From positions 1-39,773 of the forward strand of contig JAEEKC010000111.1 in the NCBI GenBank assembly GCA_016282215.1: a DNA stretch of 39,773 nt. The letters are read 5' to 3'. Both the position numbers and the translations under genes were made by a program. The notes under the pieces were generated by a model, which saw only the letters and a program-made list of their open reading frames with translations, had not been told where the DNA came from and made no database searches. Within the stretch, counting starts at the first letter, position 1, and the number at the start of each line of letters is the position of its first letter. Positions 1-6,957 of this stretch are shown here, piece by piece. Source of the DNA: Lachnospiraceae bacterium (GTDB taxonomy: Bacteria; Bacillota; Clostridia; Lachnospirales; Lachnospiraceae).

Positions 1-220
1 GGGGAGTCTTTGTCACAAAGGAAAAACTCCTGTCTGCATAGACAGTGATCACAACCGGGATGATCATATCACCCTGATCGGCTGTTCTTGCGTTGAACTG
101 CTTGGTGAATTCAACGATGTTCACACCGTGCTGACCCAAAGCGGGACCAACCGGAGGAGCCGGCGTTGCCTTGCCGGCAGGGATCTGTAACTTGATGTAA
201 CCTTCTACTTTCTTTGCCAT
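1..220 (-). CDS. rplK: Ribosomal protein L11 (N-terminal part, cut by window edge)
   Basis: The protein begins MAKKVEGYIKLQIPAGKATP and continues with the Pro-rich segment PAPPVGPALGQHGVNIVEF, which is diagnostic for the N-terminal domain of L11. That domain binds 23S rRNA in the GTPase-associated centre and contacts elongation factors. Only about 73 residues are visible; the C-terminal rRNA-binding domain lies beyond base 1. The start at 220 is fixed by a strong AGGAGG seven bases upstream. It follows nusG at a distance of 155 bases, the usual bacterial order, and rplA would be expected next outside the window. Confidence 0.97.
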   Translation of the reverse strand, partial: MAKKVEGYIKLQIPAGKATPAPPVGPALGQHGVNIVEFTKQFNARTADQGDMIIPVVITVYADRSFSFVTKTP

Positions 221-246
221 TTTGGCACCTCCTAAATATTGTGGTA

Positions 247-272
247 GTGGCGGATGTGTATCATCCTCCCAC
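247..272 (-). promoter_or_regulatory. Possible L1-type regulatory hairpin in the rplK leader
   Basis: Read on the minus strand, GTGG-GA-GGATG-ATACA-CATCC-G-CCAC folds into a stem with an asymmetric internal loop, ending 26 bases before the rplK start. In many bacteria L1 represses the L11-L1 operon by binding a stem with an asymmetric loop near the rplK start. The fold is visible; the binding role is inference. A second hairpin, GAGGGC-TT-GCCCTC flanked by GACT/AGTC, lies just upstream at 273-300. Confidence 0.35.
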
Positions 273-320
273 GACTAAAGAGGGCAAGCCCTCGTAAGTC
301 CATACATATCGGCGATCAAA

Positions 321-370
321 CGCCCCTCATCAGTCAGCTGACGCTGACAGCTTCCCCCCAAGGGGAAGCC
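321..370. repeat. Short palindromic repeat-like element between nusG and rplK
   Basis: The plus strand reads CGCCCCTCATCAGTCAGC, then a small GTCAGCtGACGCTGAC palindrome, then GCTTCCCCcCAAGGGGAAGC. The arrangement (CCCTCA, short variable stem, then a C-run/G-run hairpin) is shared with 6788-6837. It resembles palindromic intergenic elements that I recall as common in Clostridia; that link is from memory. Confidence 0.45.
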
Positions 371-375
371 AATAA

Positions 376-1008
376 TCACCGCATCCGTGTAATCTCTGCA
401 AAACTGATCTCCACGGGTGTTTCGCGGCCGAACATTTCCACGTTGATGGTAGCGCACTGTTTGCCGAAGTCCATCCTCTGTACAACGCCGATGGTATCCT
501 TCCAGACACCTGCCACAACAGCGATGGTATCGCCTTCGCCGAAGTCTACACTGACATTCTCCACATGGATGCCGAGCGGTTTCATCTCAGCTTCTGTCAG
601 CGGTACCGGCTTGGATCCCGGTCCTACAAAACCTGTTACGCCGCGGGTATTACGGACAACATACCAGGTATCATCATCCATGACCATATTGATCAGGACA
701 TAACCCGGAAACATCTTTTTCGATACGGTTCTGCGGGCGCCGTCTTTCAGTTCCACTACATCCTGCATAGGAACACGCACCTCCAGAATACGCTCGCCGA
801 GGTTCCGGTTTTCAATCGTCTTTTCAATATTGGCTTTTACTTTATTCTCATAGCCTGAATAGGTATGCACAACATACCACTTTGCTTCAGAACTCTGGTC
901 TTTCTGCTCAGCAGCCTGCACTTCTTCCTGTGCAGAGGCCTGATCTGCCATCTGTGCCTCTGCCACAGCTGCAGCCTCTTCCATGACATTCGTCATTGTC
1001 TCAGCCAT
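376..1008 (-). CDS. nusG: Transcription elongation/termination factor NusG
   Basis: This is a 210-residue NusG. The NGN domain starts near residue 43 (KWYVVHTYSGYENKVKANIE) and carries RTVSKKMFPGYVLINM and the NTRGVTGFVG segment. A C-terminal KOW domain follows (residues about 155-210). NusG binds RNA polymerase and links it to ribosomes and other factors. The first 42 residues are a low-complexity Ala/Glu/Gln extension before the family core, probably disordered. The start at 1008 has AAGGAG eight bases upstream. It sits in the rpmG-secE-nusG-rplK order with 53 bases to secE. Confidence 0.97.
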   Translation of the reverse strand: MAETMTNVMEEAAAVAEAQMADQASAQEEVQAAEQKDQSSEAKWYVVHTYSGYENKVKANIEKTIENRNLGERILEVRVPMQDVVELKDGARRTVSKKMFPGYVLINMVMDDDTWYVVRNTRGVTGFVGPGSKPVPLTEAEMKPLGIHVENVSVDFGEGDTIAVVAGVWKDTIGVVQRMDFGKQCATINVEMFGRETPVEISFAEITRMR

Positions 1009-1061
1009 ATTCCGACTCCTTATGTCAAATCATACAACAGATCAAAAGACGCCAAATACGC

Positions 1062-1256
1062 CTACAGCCCGATGATCAGGTTGATGGCATACTGCATCAC
1101 CATATCCAGCACGGCAATGATCGCACCAAGCACAACAGAGATCAGCGTAACAACCACTGCCTGTTTTGCCAGGGATTCCTTTGCGGGCCAGATGATCTTG
1201 CTAAATTCCGCTTTCAGACCGGCTGCAAAACCGACCTTTTCTTCTTTCTCAGCCAT
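1062..1256 (-). CDS. secE: Preprotein translocase subunit SecE
   Basis: This 64-residue protein has the single-span architecture of Gram-positive SecE: a short amphipathic N-terminal part with KAEFSKIIWPAKESL, then one membrane helix (VVVTLISVVLGAIIAVLDMV). SecE clamps SecY in the protein-conducting channel. A TTG six bases upstream (1262) is in frame, but the AAGGAG site lies seven bases before the ATG at 1256 and only one base before the TTG, so 1256 is chosen. It lies 30 bases after rpmG and 53 before nusG. Confidence 0.95.
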   Translation of the reverse strand: MAEKEEKVGFAAGLKAEFSKIIWPAKESLAKQAVVVTLISVVLGAIIAVLDMVMQYAINLIIGL

Positions 1257-1286
1257 GATCAAACTCCTTTTAAGGCTCTTGTTTGC

Positions 1287-1436
1287 TTATTTCGTTTCTT
1301 TGTGAAGCGTATGTCTCTTGCAGAAACGGCAATACTTCTTGGTCTCCATTCTGTCAGGATGCGTCTTCTTATCCTTGGTCAGATTGTAGTTTCTGTTCTT
1401 GCACTCTGTGCAGGCTAATGTGATTTTGGTACGCAT
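1287..1436 (-). CDS. rpmG: Ribosomal protein L33 (zinc-binding form)
   Basis: This 49-residue protein starts MRTKITLACTECKNRNYNLT and ends HKETK. It carries two CxxC pairs (CTEC and CRFC), so it is the zinc-containing type of L33. A longer reading frame with 25 extra residues is open upstream, but GGAGG lies 10 bases before the ATG at 1436 and the family begins there. It is the first gene of the rpmG-secE-nusG-rplK unit. Confidence 0.95.
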   Translation of the reverse strand: MRTKITLACTECKNRNYNLTKDKKTHPDRMETKKYCRFCKRHTLHKETK

Positions 1437-1493
1437 GCTGTGTTTCCTCCGTTCTTTAATACGTATATATATGTATCTAAATATTTCGATAAC

Positions 1494-1619
1494 TGAGCCG
1501 GGCCATCTCAAATCGCTTCGCGATTTTCGATGTGGCTTATCGCCACATATAGCCAGTCAAAATGTCGCTTCCTCTTGCGAGCACGGGAAGCGACATTTCG
1601 CCTGTCTATGCCCGGCTCA
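1494..1619 (-). ncRNA. Branched inverted-repeat element forming the leader before rpmG
   Basis: An outer perfect 10-bp stem (TGAGCCGGGC at 1494-1503 with GCCCGGCTCA at 1610-1619) encloses three hairpins. A 7-bp hairpin is at 1510-1526 and a 7-bp hairpin at 1530-1548. The third is a perfect 13-bp stem (AAATGTCGCTTCC, 1560-1572, with 1586-1598), extended by ATAGcCAG (1549-1556) pairing with CTGtCTAT (1602-1609). The predicted start site of the rpmG transcript falls at the first base pairs of the outer stem, so the whole fold would be 5' leader RNA. It could instead be an inserted palindromic repeat; I recognise no known leader family. Confidence 0.5.
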
Positions 1620-1627
1620 TTATAACA
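1619..1627 (-). promoter_or_regulatory. Extended -10 promoter for rpmG-secE-nusG-rplK
   Basis: The minus strand reads TGTTATAAT, a perfect TATAAT with an upstream TG (extended -10). No good TTGACA is found 16-18 bases upstream, where the preceding terminator lies. Transcription would start near 1611-1612, inside the branched leader. Confidence 0.55.
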
Positions 1628-1629
1628 CC

Positions 1630-1683
1630 AAAAAAAGAGACTCTCTCGTCTCACGCCTAACCACTATAACACAGTGGCAGGCG
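1630..1683 (-). terminator. Terminator after the BspA-like gene
   Basis: On the minus strand, 19 bases after the stop codon, CGCCT-g-CCACT-gtgttat-AGTGG-tt-AGGCG forms a hairpin (1654-1683). It is followed by GAGAC-gagaga-GTCTC (1637-1652) and a run of seven T. The tandem hairpins and T-tract make a convincing intrinsic terminator separating this gene from the rpmG promoter. Confidence 0.75.
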
Positions 1684-1701
1684 TTCGTCAATGAAAAATT
1701 T

Positions 1702-4700
1702 TTATTTGATTTTTCCCGTCTTCGGGAAGCCCTTCTTGAACAGAAAAGCTTTATAGGTGATCTTCTTCCCCGAAGGAGCTTTGAAAACTGCCTTTGCGGC
1801 GATACCCGTAAAAGCCTTTGCGCCAACCTTTTTCTTTGTCAGCTTCTTGCTTTTGCAGGTGATGGTCTTTAGTTTCCCGCAGCCGTAGAATGCCTGGGAC
1901 CCGATGGATTTTATGGTTTTGGGGATCACCACGCTCTTAAGTTTCGTTCTGTTTTTGCAGGCCTTAGCCACAATTCCCGTCACCTCATATTTCACACCGC
2001 CGATGGTAACACTGGCCGGGATCTTGAGCGTCTTTGTTTTCTTCGGAACGGATTTCAGCGACACCTTCGGACTTTTCACACTGGCGCTTGTTACCTTATA
2101 GGAATAGCCGGTCTTCTTATCCTTGATGGTCTTGCCCTTAGCTGCCGGCTTTTTCCCGGTCATGGGGATCACCTGCCCTTTTTTCAGCACGGCTCCGCAT
2201 CCTTCGCAGACCTCATCGCCGGTATAACCGTCTTTGGTGGCAGTTGCCTGCGCGGCTCCTGTGATCTTTGTCTTACCTGTGTGATGGTTTGGATCCTTCG
2301 GGATCTGAATATCTGCGGTTGTGACCGCCTTGCTGCCGCCTGCGTCTGCGAACAGTTTTCCGCAGGTTGCGCATACATAATGCTCCTTTTGTCCTGTTTG
2401 TACGCAGGTTGCGGCTACGGCCTCTTTCTTCACCAGTTTATGAAGATGCTTCTCAACTTTGAACCCGTCTGCCTTGCTTTCAAGCACCTGTTCGATATTC
2501 ATCTGATCGCCGCGAACCACCAGCGTTGCCTCCACACTGTCTTCCTTCTGTCCGGGAAGCACGCCTTCAAACACCTTGTCTTTTTTGCCGGATTCTTTCT
2601 TTATAAGAGTGATCTTATCACCGCCGTGGCCGAGGAAATGTACATCTCCGTCTTCTTCCAAAACAACCTTTGCGGTTTCCTTATCCTCTACATTCAGTTT
2701 GCCGCTGACGGAATCGCCGTTGGACATCATCACTAAAAGCCTGTCATTATCCAGTGTGGCCACCGCAAGGGTACCCGATCCGGACCGGCCACTCTTTTTG
2801 ATCGTCTGCAGGCTGTCTGCAGGCACAATGATCACGGATCTGCCGTCATTTGTCTTATCCGTTTTTTTCTGTCCGAAGGTGTAGTTCGTGCTTTTCGCAG
2901 CAAAAACCTCTTCTTCCCTGCCTTCGGCTGCATTCACCTCATCCCCTGTTACCGTTGCAAGAGGTTTTACGGTACCGTCATCTGCTGACGTGGTTACCGT
3001 ATAGTTATCCTGATTTACCAGCATAGTTCTCATACGGAATCTCATACGGAAACGCATACGGAAGCGCATACGGAATCTCATGCGGAAACGCATACGGAAT
3101 CTCATGCGGAAGCGCATACGGAACCTCATGCGGAAGCGCATACGGAAGCGCATACGGAACCTCATGCGGAAGCGCATACGGAAGCGCATACGGAAGCGCA
3201 TGCGGAAGCGCATACGGAAACGCATACGGAAACGCATACGGAAGCGCATACGGAAACGCATACGATAACTCATCAGGGACTTCGCACGATAATTCATATA
3301 GCGCTTCATACGATACTTCATAAAGAATCGCATACGGGCCTGCATCAGGCCGACCTCTCCCGACTGAAGATCTGCCGGATCCTTCGCTATGATCGTGGCG
3401 TATTCCGTCTCATCTTCTTCGTTCCAGGTATACGGATTACTGCCGTCGCCTACGCCGACCGCCCGATACATCGCCTCATCGGCATCGGTCCAGGCATAGG
3501 AATCATCATCTTTTGCGGCGCATCCATATGTTTGAAACAGCTGCTCATCCGCATCCGACCATTCCATCTCATCATCGTAGATTCCCGCAGCGCCAAATGA
3601 CTGAAACAGTTTTTCATCCTCTGCTGTCCAGTCATAGGCGGTATCGTCCACAGCGGCAGATCCATATGTGCCAAGCAGTTTTTCATCCGCATCACTCCAT
3701 TCCGATTGACTGTTATCATCCTTTGCGGCAGTGCCGTAAGTCTGATACCAGGTCTCATCCTGGTCTGTCCAGTCGTAGGTTGTATCACCTTTTTCTGCGC
3801 AGCCGAAGTCCTCGTACAGTTTTTCATCCTCTGCCGTCCATTCATAGCCGGTATCGTCTTTACTGGCAACGTCAAAGTCCTGATAGAGTTTTTCGTCGGT
3901 ATCGGTCCACTCATAACTCTTGTCATCCGCTTTTGCCACTCCGTAGGTTTGCAACAGCGTTTCGTCTTCAGCGTTCCAGGTATAGGAATCGTCCGTGGCG
4001 CAGCCATATTCCTGATACCATGCTTCTTCCTGCTCCGTCCATGGATCTTCTTTCAATTCCTCTTCGGAGACAGCACCGCCATCATCACCGCCAAGGCTCT
4101 GATACAGCGCTTCTTCCTCTTCGGTCCACGGATCCTTTTCATACAATTCCTGATCCATCACCGTCCATACCCAGTTAAAATAGGCCTCCTCATCTTCTGC
4201 GGTCCATACGGTTTCATCCTCGTCGGGAATGATCCAGTCCGCATCCTGATAAAGCCCCTTATCCATATAAACTGCTGAATACAGGTCGTAAGGGATAAAG
4301 GCCAGTTCGCACTCCTGCATATCTTCTTCGGAAACATCTCCCATAGTGCCCCAGTGTGGTCCCTGAATCTCTTCCGAGCCCAGGTCATAATACCAGTCTG
4401 ACACCTCACCGTCACCCACGTTATGCAGCAAGACCTTTCTTTCCTCGCCGGGCCAGTTACTGTCATAGACCTTGATATAGGCATAATCCCCTTCAAATCC
4501 CGCTTCATAAGCAAGGACCGCATGGCCGCCTTCCGGTCCGAATAGTCCTAAAATAACAGGATTTTTCTCATGCATGACGGTATCAAAGGCCGTCTGTACA
4601 TCCGAATTCAACAGAAAGGCCAGCTGCACCCTGACATCATACTGGGAAAGATGCATTTCTTCAATAAACTTTTTCAGGGCATCGCCGCTCTCATCCGGAT

Positions 4701-6777
4701 CCCCTGCTCCGGCCAGGTGTGCGGAAGCCGGATCCTTTGCCGTTTTGTCATAATCCGAAATATTGAAGCCGTTTTTATCATTATAAAACATGCCGCTGCT
4801 GGCAGAAAGGCCATAGCAGCTTCCGTTCCACTCTTCATCATAGAAATAATGCATGAAATCGCCTTTGTCTCCGAACACAGACTTAAAACGCGCAGCGGGA
4901 ATATGATACCCCTGGCTGTACTGCATGCCGGAATAGGAATTGATAAAGGGATAGGAATAATCTCCGATCAGAAGTTTTTTGGTAAACAAACCCGGCTTCC
5001 CATCGGATTTTTTTCTGTCTATGCCAAAAAGCTGATAATCCTTCAATCCACCTTCTTTACGGACCGACCCTTCCCCCCCGGTCAAAGGACCATCCTCCGT
5101 AAAAATCACCAGGTCATCATCCGGTTCTCCGTGATAAGCAAATCCATCCCTTGCATAGACCGTAGTCAGATTCCCGCAGGCATAAAACATAGCCGTCACT
5201 TCTTTTAAAATCGGCGTTTCAAAAGAAGAAAGATCTATGGAATACAGATAATTACAAAAGCCGAACATACCATTCATATACTCTACGCTGCGTGTATCAA
5301 AATTCATGTGATCGATATGGTACAGATTGGTACATCCGTAGAACATTCTCTTCATATTCACAGCAGAAGAAGTATCCACGCCTTCAAAGTCTATGGACCG
5401 AAGTGCAGTGCACTCTTCAAAGAGACTTTCCATAATCTGTGTCTGCGAAAAATCAGCATAGGACAGATCCACATCTTCAAGAGTGGTACAACCCATAAAC
5501 AAGCCCGTGGCATCCTCTGCGATCTTCAAGCCTTTCCCTAAGATCACTCCCCTGACCTTGGGTTTTACAAGCTCTTTCGAATCCGCTTCGTCCGGGTCCA
5601 TGATCCGCTTTAAAATAACGCGGTACTCCTCGCCTTCCACCTCCATAACGGAAGGAATATAAAAAAAATACGTCTCGCTGGCCAGATCCGAGAATTTTCC
5701 GGGATAAAAAGCGTCTAATGTTACGGTATGATCTTCTTCATTTAGTGACGTATGAAAATAACTTGCATCCGTAACAATGATATTGTCATACAGGGAAGAA
5801 AACAGTCCCGGAGCATCTATCGAATCCACCACTGCATAGGCAATTCCTTCCCTGCCTTTTCCGTCGCACTTTGTTCCATATTCACCGGCTAAGCTGCTGC
5901 AGCCCAAAAACATCTGGGCGCCGGGATCTTCTCCGTTAATCTTCTCCGTGGCATTTTTATAGATTTCGATATATTCATCCCCATGTCCGCCGGTGCCGGA
6001 GGCATAGATCCTTCGCAGATTCTCACATCCCGCAAACATACGGCGAAGATCCGTGGCACTGACTGCCTCACCTGCCATCTGAAGTTTTAAGATTTCTAAA
6101 GACGAACAGTTCATAAACATTTCGGAAAGATTCTTGATATTCGTCATCGAACATTCCACGCAGAACTTAAGGTCCTTTAAATTTCTGCAGTCTTTGAACA
6201 TGCCGGAAAGATCCGTTACGCTTTTATGGGGCTGGGTCTGAGCGATATCGATCGTTTCGACATTATAACAATAGCTGAAAATTCCGGGACCTCCAAGCGG
6301 AATGCCTTCAACAGAAATCGATGTCAGGGCATCAACGGGAGAGGTTCCGTCAGCCTTTCCGTCTTTTCTTTCCACGCCGCCAAGCCCTTCAAGGATCGTC
6401 GGATAGTCTACGTTGCCGATCCTAAATGTGTCCGGAATCGTGATCGACGCAGGCGCCGGTCCTTCTTCGGGACCTTTATATTTTTTCAGCACACAGTAAG
6501 TATTCGTCACCGGCTCTGTGGGAATTATAGTATCATCCAATTCCCTAAGCTCATAATCCCAATAGGCAAGGGGCGTTTCCGTCGGATCGCCCATGGGCGC
6601 GGTTTGTGCGCTGATCTCTTCCTGCGCTGTTTCGCCGGCTGAAAAGTTCTCTGAAACCTCTTCTGCTGCCGGCGTTTTTTCGGGCGTATATGCAGCAAGG
6701 GGCTCGATCACGCTCCCCATTGTCAGAACACTTGCCAGCGTTGCTGCCAGAATTCTCAATGTTATTTTTCTTTTCAT
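1702..6777 (-). CDS. Giant secreted BspA-like protein with a cysteine-peptidase-like domain and two repeat arrays
   Basis: This is a 1691-residue exported mosaic. A signal peptide (MKRKITLRILAATLASVLTM, cleavage near residue 30) precedes BspA/DUF285-type repeats (about 80-560; units such as MFMNCSSLEILKL). Residues about 610-830 look like a papain-like peptidase: Cys654 in GSCYGLS, His752 in GGHAVLAYE, Asn774 in YDSNWPG. Twelve acidic repeats of about 23 residues follow (about 855-1130; W-T/S-x-x-D/E-E-x-L/Y-Y). Then come a cationic Arg-Met-Arg-Phe array (about 1170-1249), two Cys-pair segments (CATCG, CEGCG) and C-terminal leucine-rich repeats (about 1560-1691). GGAGGAG lies just before the start at 6777. 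Surface location, adhesion or processing roles are inference; catalysis is untested. No LPxTG anchor is seen. It is transcribed alone and ends at a strong terminator. Confidence 0.85.
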   Translation of the reverse strand: MKRKITLRILAATLASVLTMGSVIEPLAAYTPEKTPAAEEVSENFSAGETAQEEISAQTAPMGDPTETPLAYWDYELRELDDTIIPTEPVTNTYCVLKKYKGPEEGPAPASITIPDTFRIGNVDYPTILEGLGGVERKDGKADGTSPVDALTSISVEGIPLGGPGIFSYCYNVETIDIAQTQPHKSVTDLSGMFKDCRNLKDLKFCVECSMTNIKNLSEMFMNCSSLEILKLQMAGEAVSATDLRRMFAGCENLRRIYASGTGGHGDEYIEIYKNATEKINGEDPGAQMFLGCSSLAGEYGTKCDGKGREGIAYAVVDSIDAPGLFSSLYDNIIVTDASYFHTSLNEEDHTVTLDAFYPGKFSDLASETYFFYIPSVMEVEGEEYRVILKRIMDPDEADSKELVKPKVRGVILGKGLKIAEDATGLFMGCTTLEDVDLSYADFSQTQIMESLFEECTALRSIDFEGVDTSSAVNMKRMFYGCTNLYHIDHMNFDTRSVEYMNGMFGFCNYLYSIDLSSFETPILKEVTAMFYACGNLTTVYARDGFAYHGEPDDDLVIFTEDGPLTGGEGSVRKEGGLKDYQLFGIDRKKSDGKPGLFTKKLLIGDYSYPFINSYSGMQYSQGYHIPAARFKSVFGDKGDFMHYFYDEEWNGSCYGLSASSGMFYNDKNGFNISDYDKTAKDPASAHLAGAGDPDESGDALKKFIEEMHLSQYDVRVQLAFLLNSDVQTAFDTVMHEKNPVILGLFGPEGGHAVLAYEAGFEGDYAYIKVYDSNWPGEERKVLLHNVGDGEVSDWYYDLGSEEIQGPHWGTMGDVSEEDMQECELAFIPYDLYSAVYMDKGLYQDADWIIPDEDETVWTAEDEEAYFNWVWTVMDQELYEKDPWTEEEEALYQSLGGDDGGAVSEEELKEDPWTEQEEAWYQEYGCATDDSYTWNAEDETLLQTYGVAKADDKSYEWTDTDEKLYQDFDVASKDDTGYEWTAEDEKLYEDFGCAEKGDTTYDWTDQDETWYQTYGTAAKDDNSQSEWSDADEKLLGTYGSAAVDDTAYDWTAEDEKLFQSFGAAGIYDDEMEWSDADEQLFQTYGCAAKDDDSYAWTDADEAMYRAVGVGDGSNPYTWNEEDETEYATIIAKDPADLQSGEVGLMQARMRFFMKYRMKRYMNYRAKSLMSYRMRFRMRFRMRFRMRFRMRFRMRFRMRFRMRFRMRFRMRFRMRFRMRFRMRFRMRFRMRFRMRFRMRFRMRFRMRFRMRTMLVNQDNYTVTTSADDGTVKPLATVTGDEVNAAEGREEEVFAAKSTNYTFGQKKTDKTNDGRSVIIVPADSLQTIKKSGRSGSGTLAVATLDNDRLLVMMSNGDSVSGKLNVEDKETAKVVLEEDGDVHFLGHGGDKITLIKKESGKKDKVFEGVLPGQKEDSVEATLVVRGDQMNIEQVLESKADGFKVEKHLHKLVKKEAVAATCVQTGQKEHYVCATCGKLFADAGGSKAVTTADIQIPKDPNHHTGKTKITGAAQATATKDGYTGDEVCEGCGAVLKKGQVIPMTGKKPAAKGKTIKDKKTGYSYKVTSASVKSPKVSLKSVPKKTKTLKIPASVTIGGVKYEVTGIVAKACKNRTKLKSVVIPKTIKSIGSQAFYGCGKLKTITCKSKKLTKKKVGAKAFTGIAAKAVFKAPSGKKITYKAFLFKKGFPKTGKIK
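3031..3270 (-). repeat. Coding minisatellite, about 20 units of 12 bp
   Basis: On the plus strand the unit is CATACGGAAGCG, with variants at three positions (A/G in the fourth base; AAACG, AATCT or AACCT at the end). About 19 near-perfect units plus one diverged unit lie head to tail. Each codes Arg-Met-Arg-Phe on the minus strand, giving about 80 cationic residues within the BspA-like protein. Being a multiple of three, changes in copy number keep the frame. Confidence 0.95.
3380..4212 (-). repeat. Twelve diverged acidic Trp-containing protein repeats
   Basis: Inside the BspA-like protein, units of about 23 residues begin with W-T/S/N-x-x-D/E-E, for example WTAEDEKLYEDFG and WSDADEKLLGTYG, and end with an Asp-rich linker. 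Copies are diverged in DNA, so the array is old compared with the neighbouring 12-bp array. Confidence 0.8.
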
Positions 6778-6787
6778 AACTTCTCCT

Positions 6788-6837
6788 CCCCCTCACCCGG
6801 CACCTTCGGTGCCACCCTCCCCCAATGGGGGAGGGCA
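6788..6837. repeat. Palindromic repeat-like element before the BspA-like gene
   Basis: The plus strand has CCCCCTCACCCGGCACC, the small palindrome GGCACCttcGGTGCC, then CCCTCCCCCaATGGGGGAGGG. The layout matches 321-370. It lies ten bases before the BspA-like start codon, so it would be in its 5' untranslated region; it may affect translation of that gene or simply be tolerated there. Confidence 0.5.
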
Positions 6838-6957
6838 CTATTTGACGGTGAATTCCATTATTGATTGTAACTGATGTTTTTACGCCACAAGCAGCCATGA
6901 ACGCCTCTGCGGCATCCACGGCTGTTAAATCTGTGTTTTTTCCGGTTTACTTCCAGA

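Noticed and set aside
1437..1701. A tRNA gene near rpmG-secE, where some bacteria have tRNA-Trp
   Set aside because: The stems are too long for a cloverleaf (13-bp arm), and no anticodon arm, T-loop or CCA end is found.
3080..3268. Plus-strand Arg/Lys/Ile repeat reading frame and a CRISPR-like appearance
   Set aside because: It is the antisense of the 12-bp coding minisatellite. Units are head to tail with no spacers, so it is not CRISPR, and only the minus strand is part of a long gene.
6551..6919. Minus-strand reading frame overlapping the BspA-like gene start
   Set aside because: It overlaps the signal peptide coding region in another frame and passes through the palindromic repeat; no domain or ribosome site supports it.
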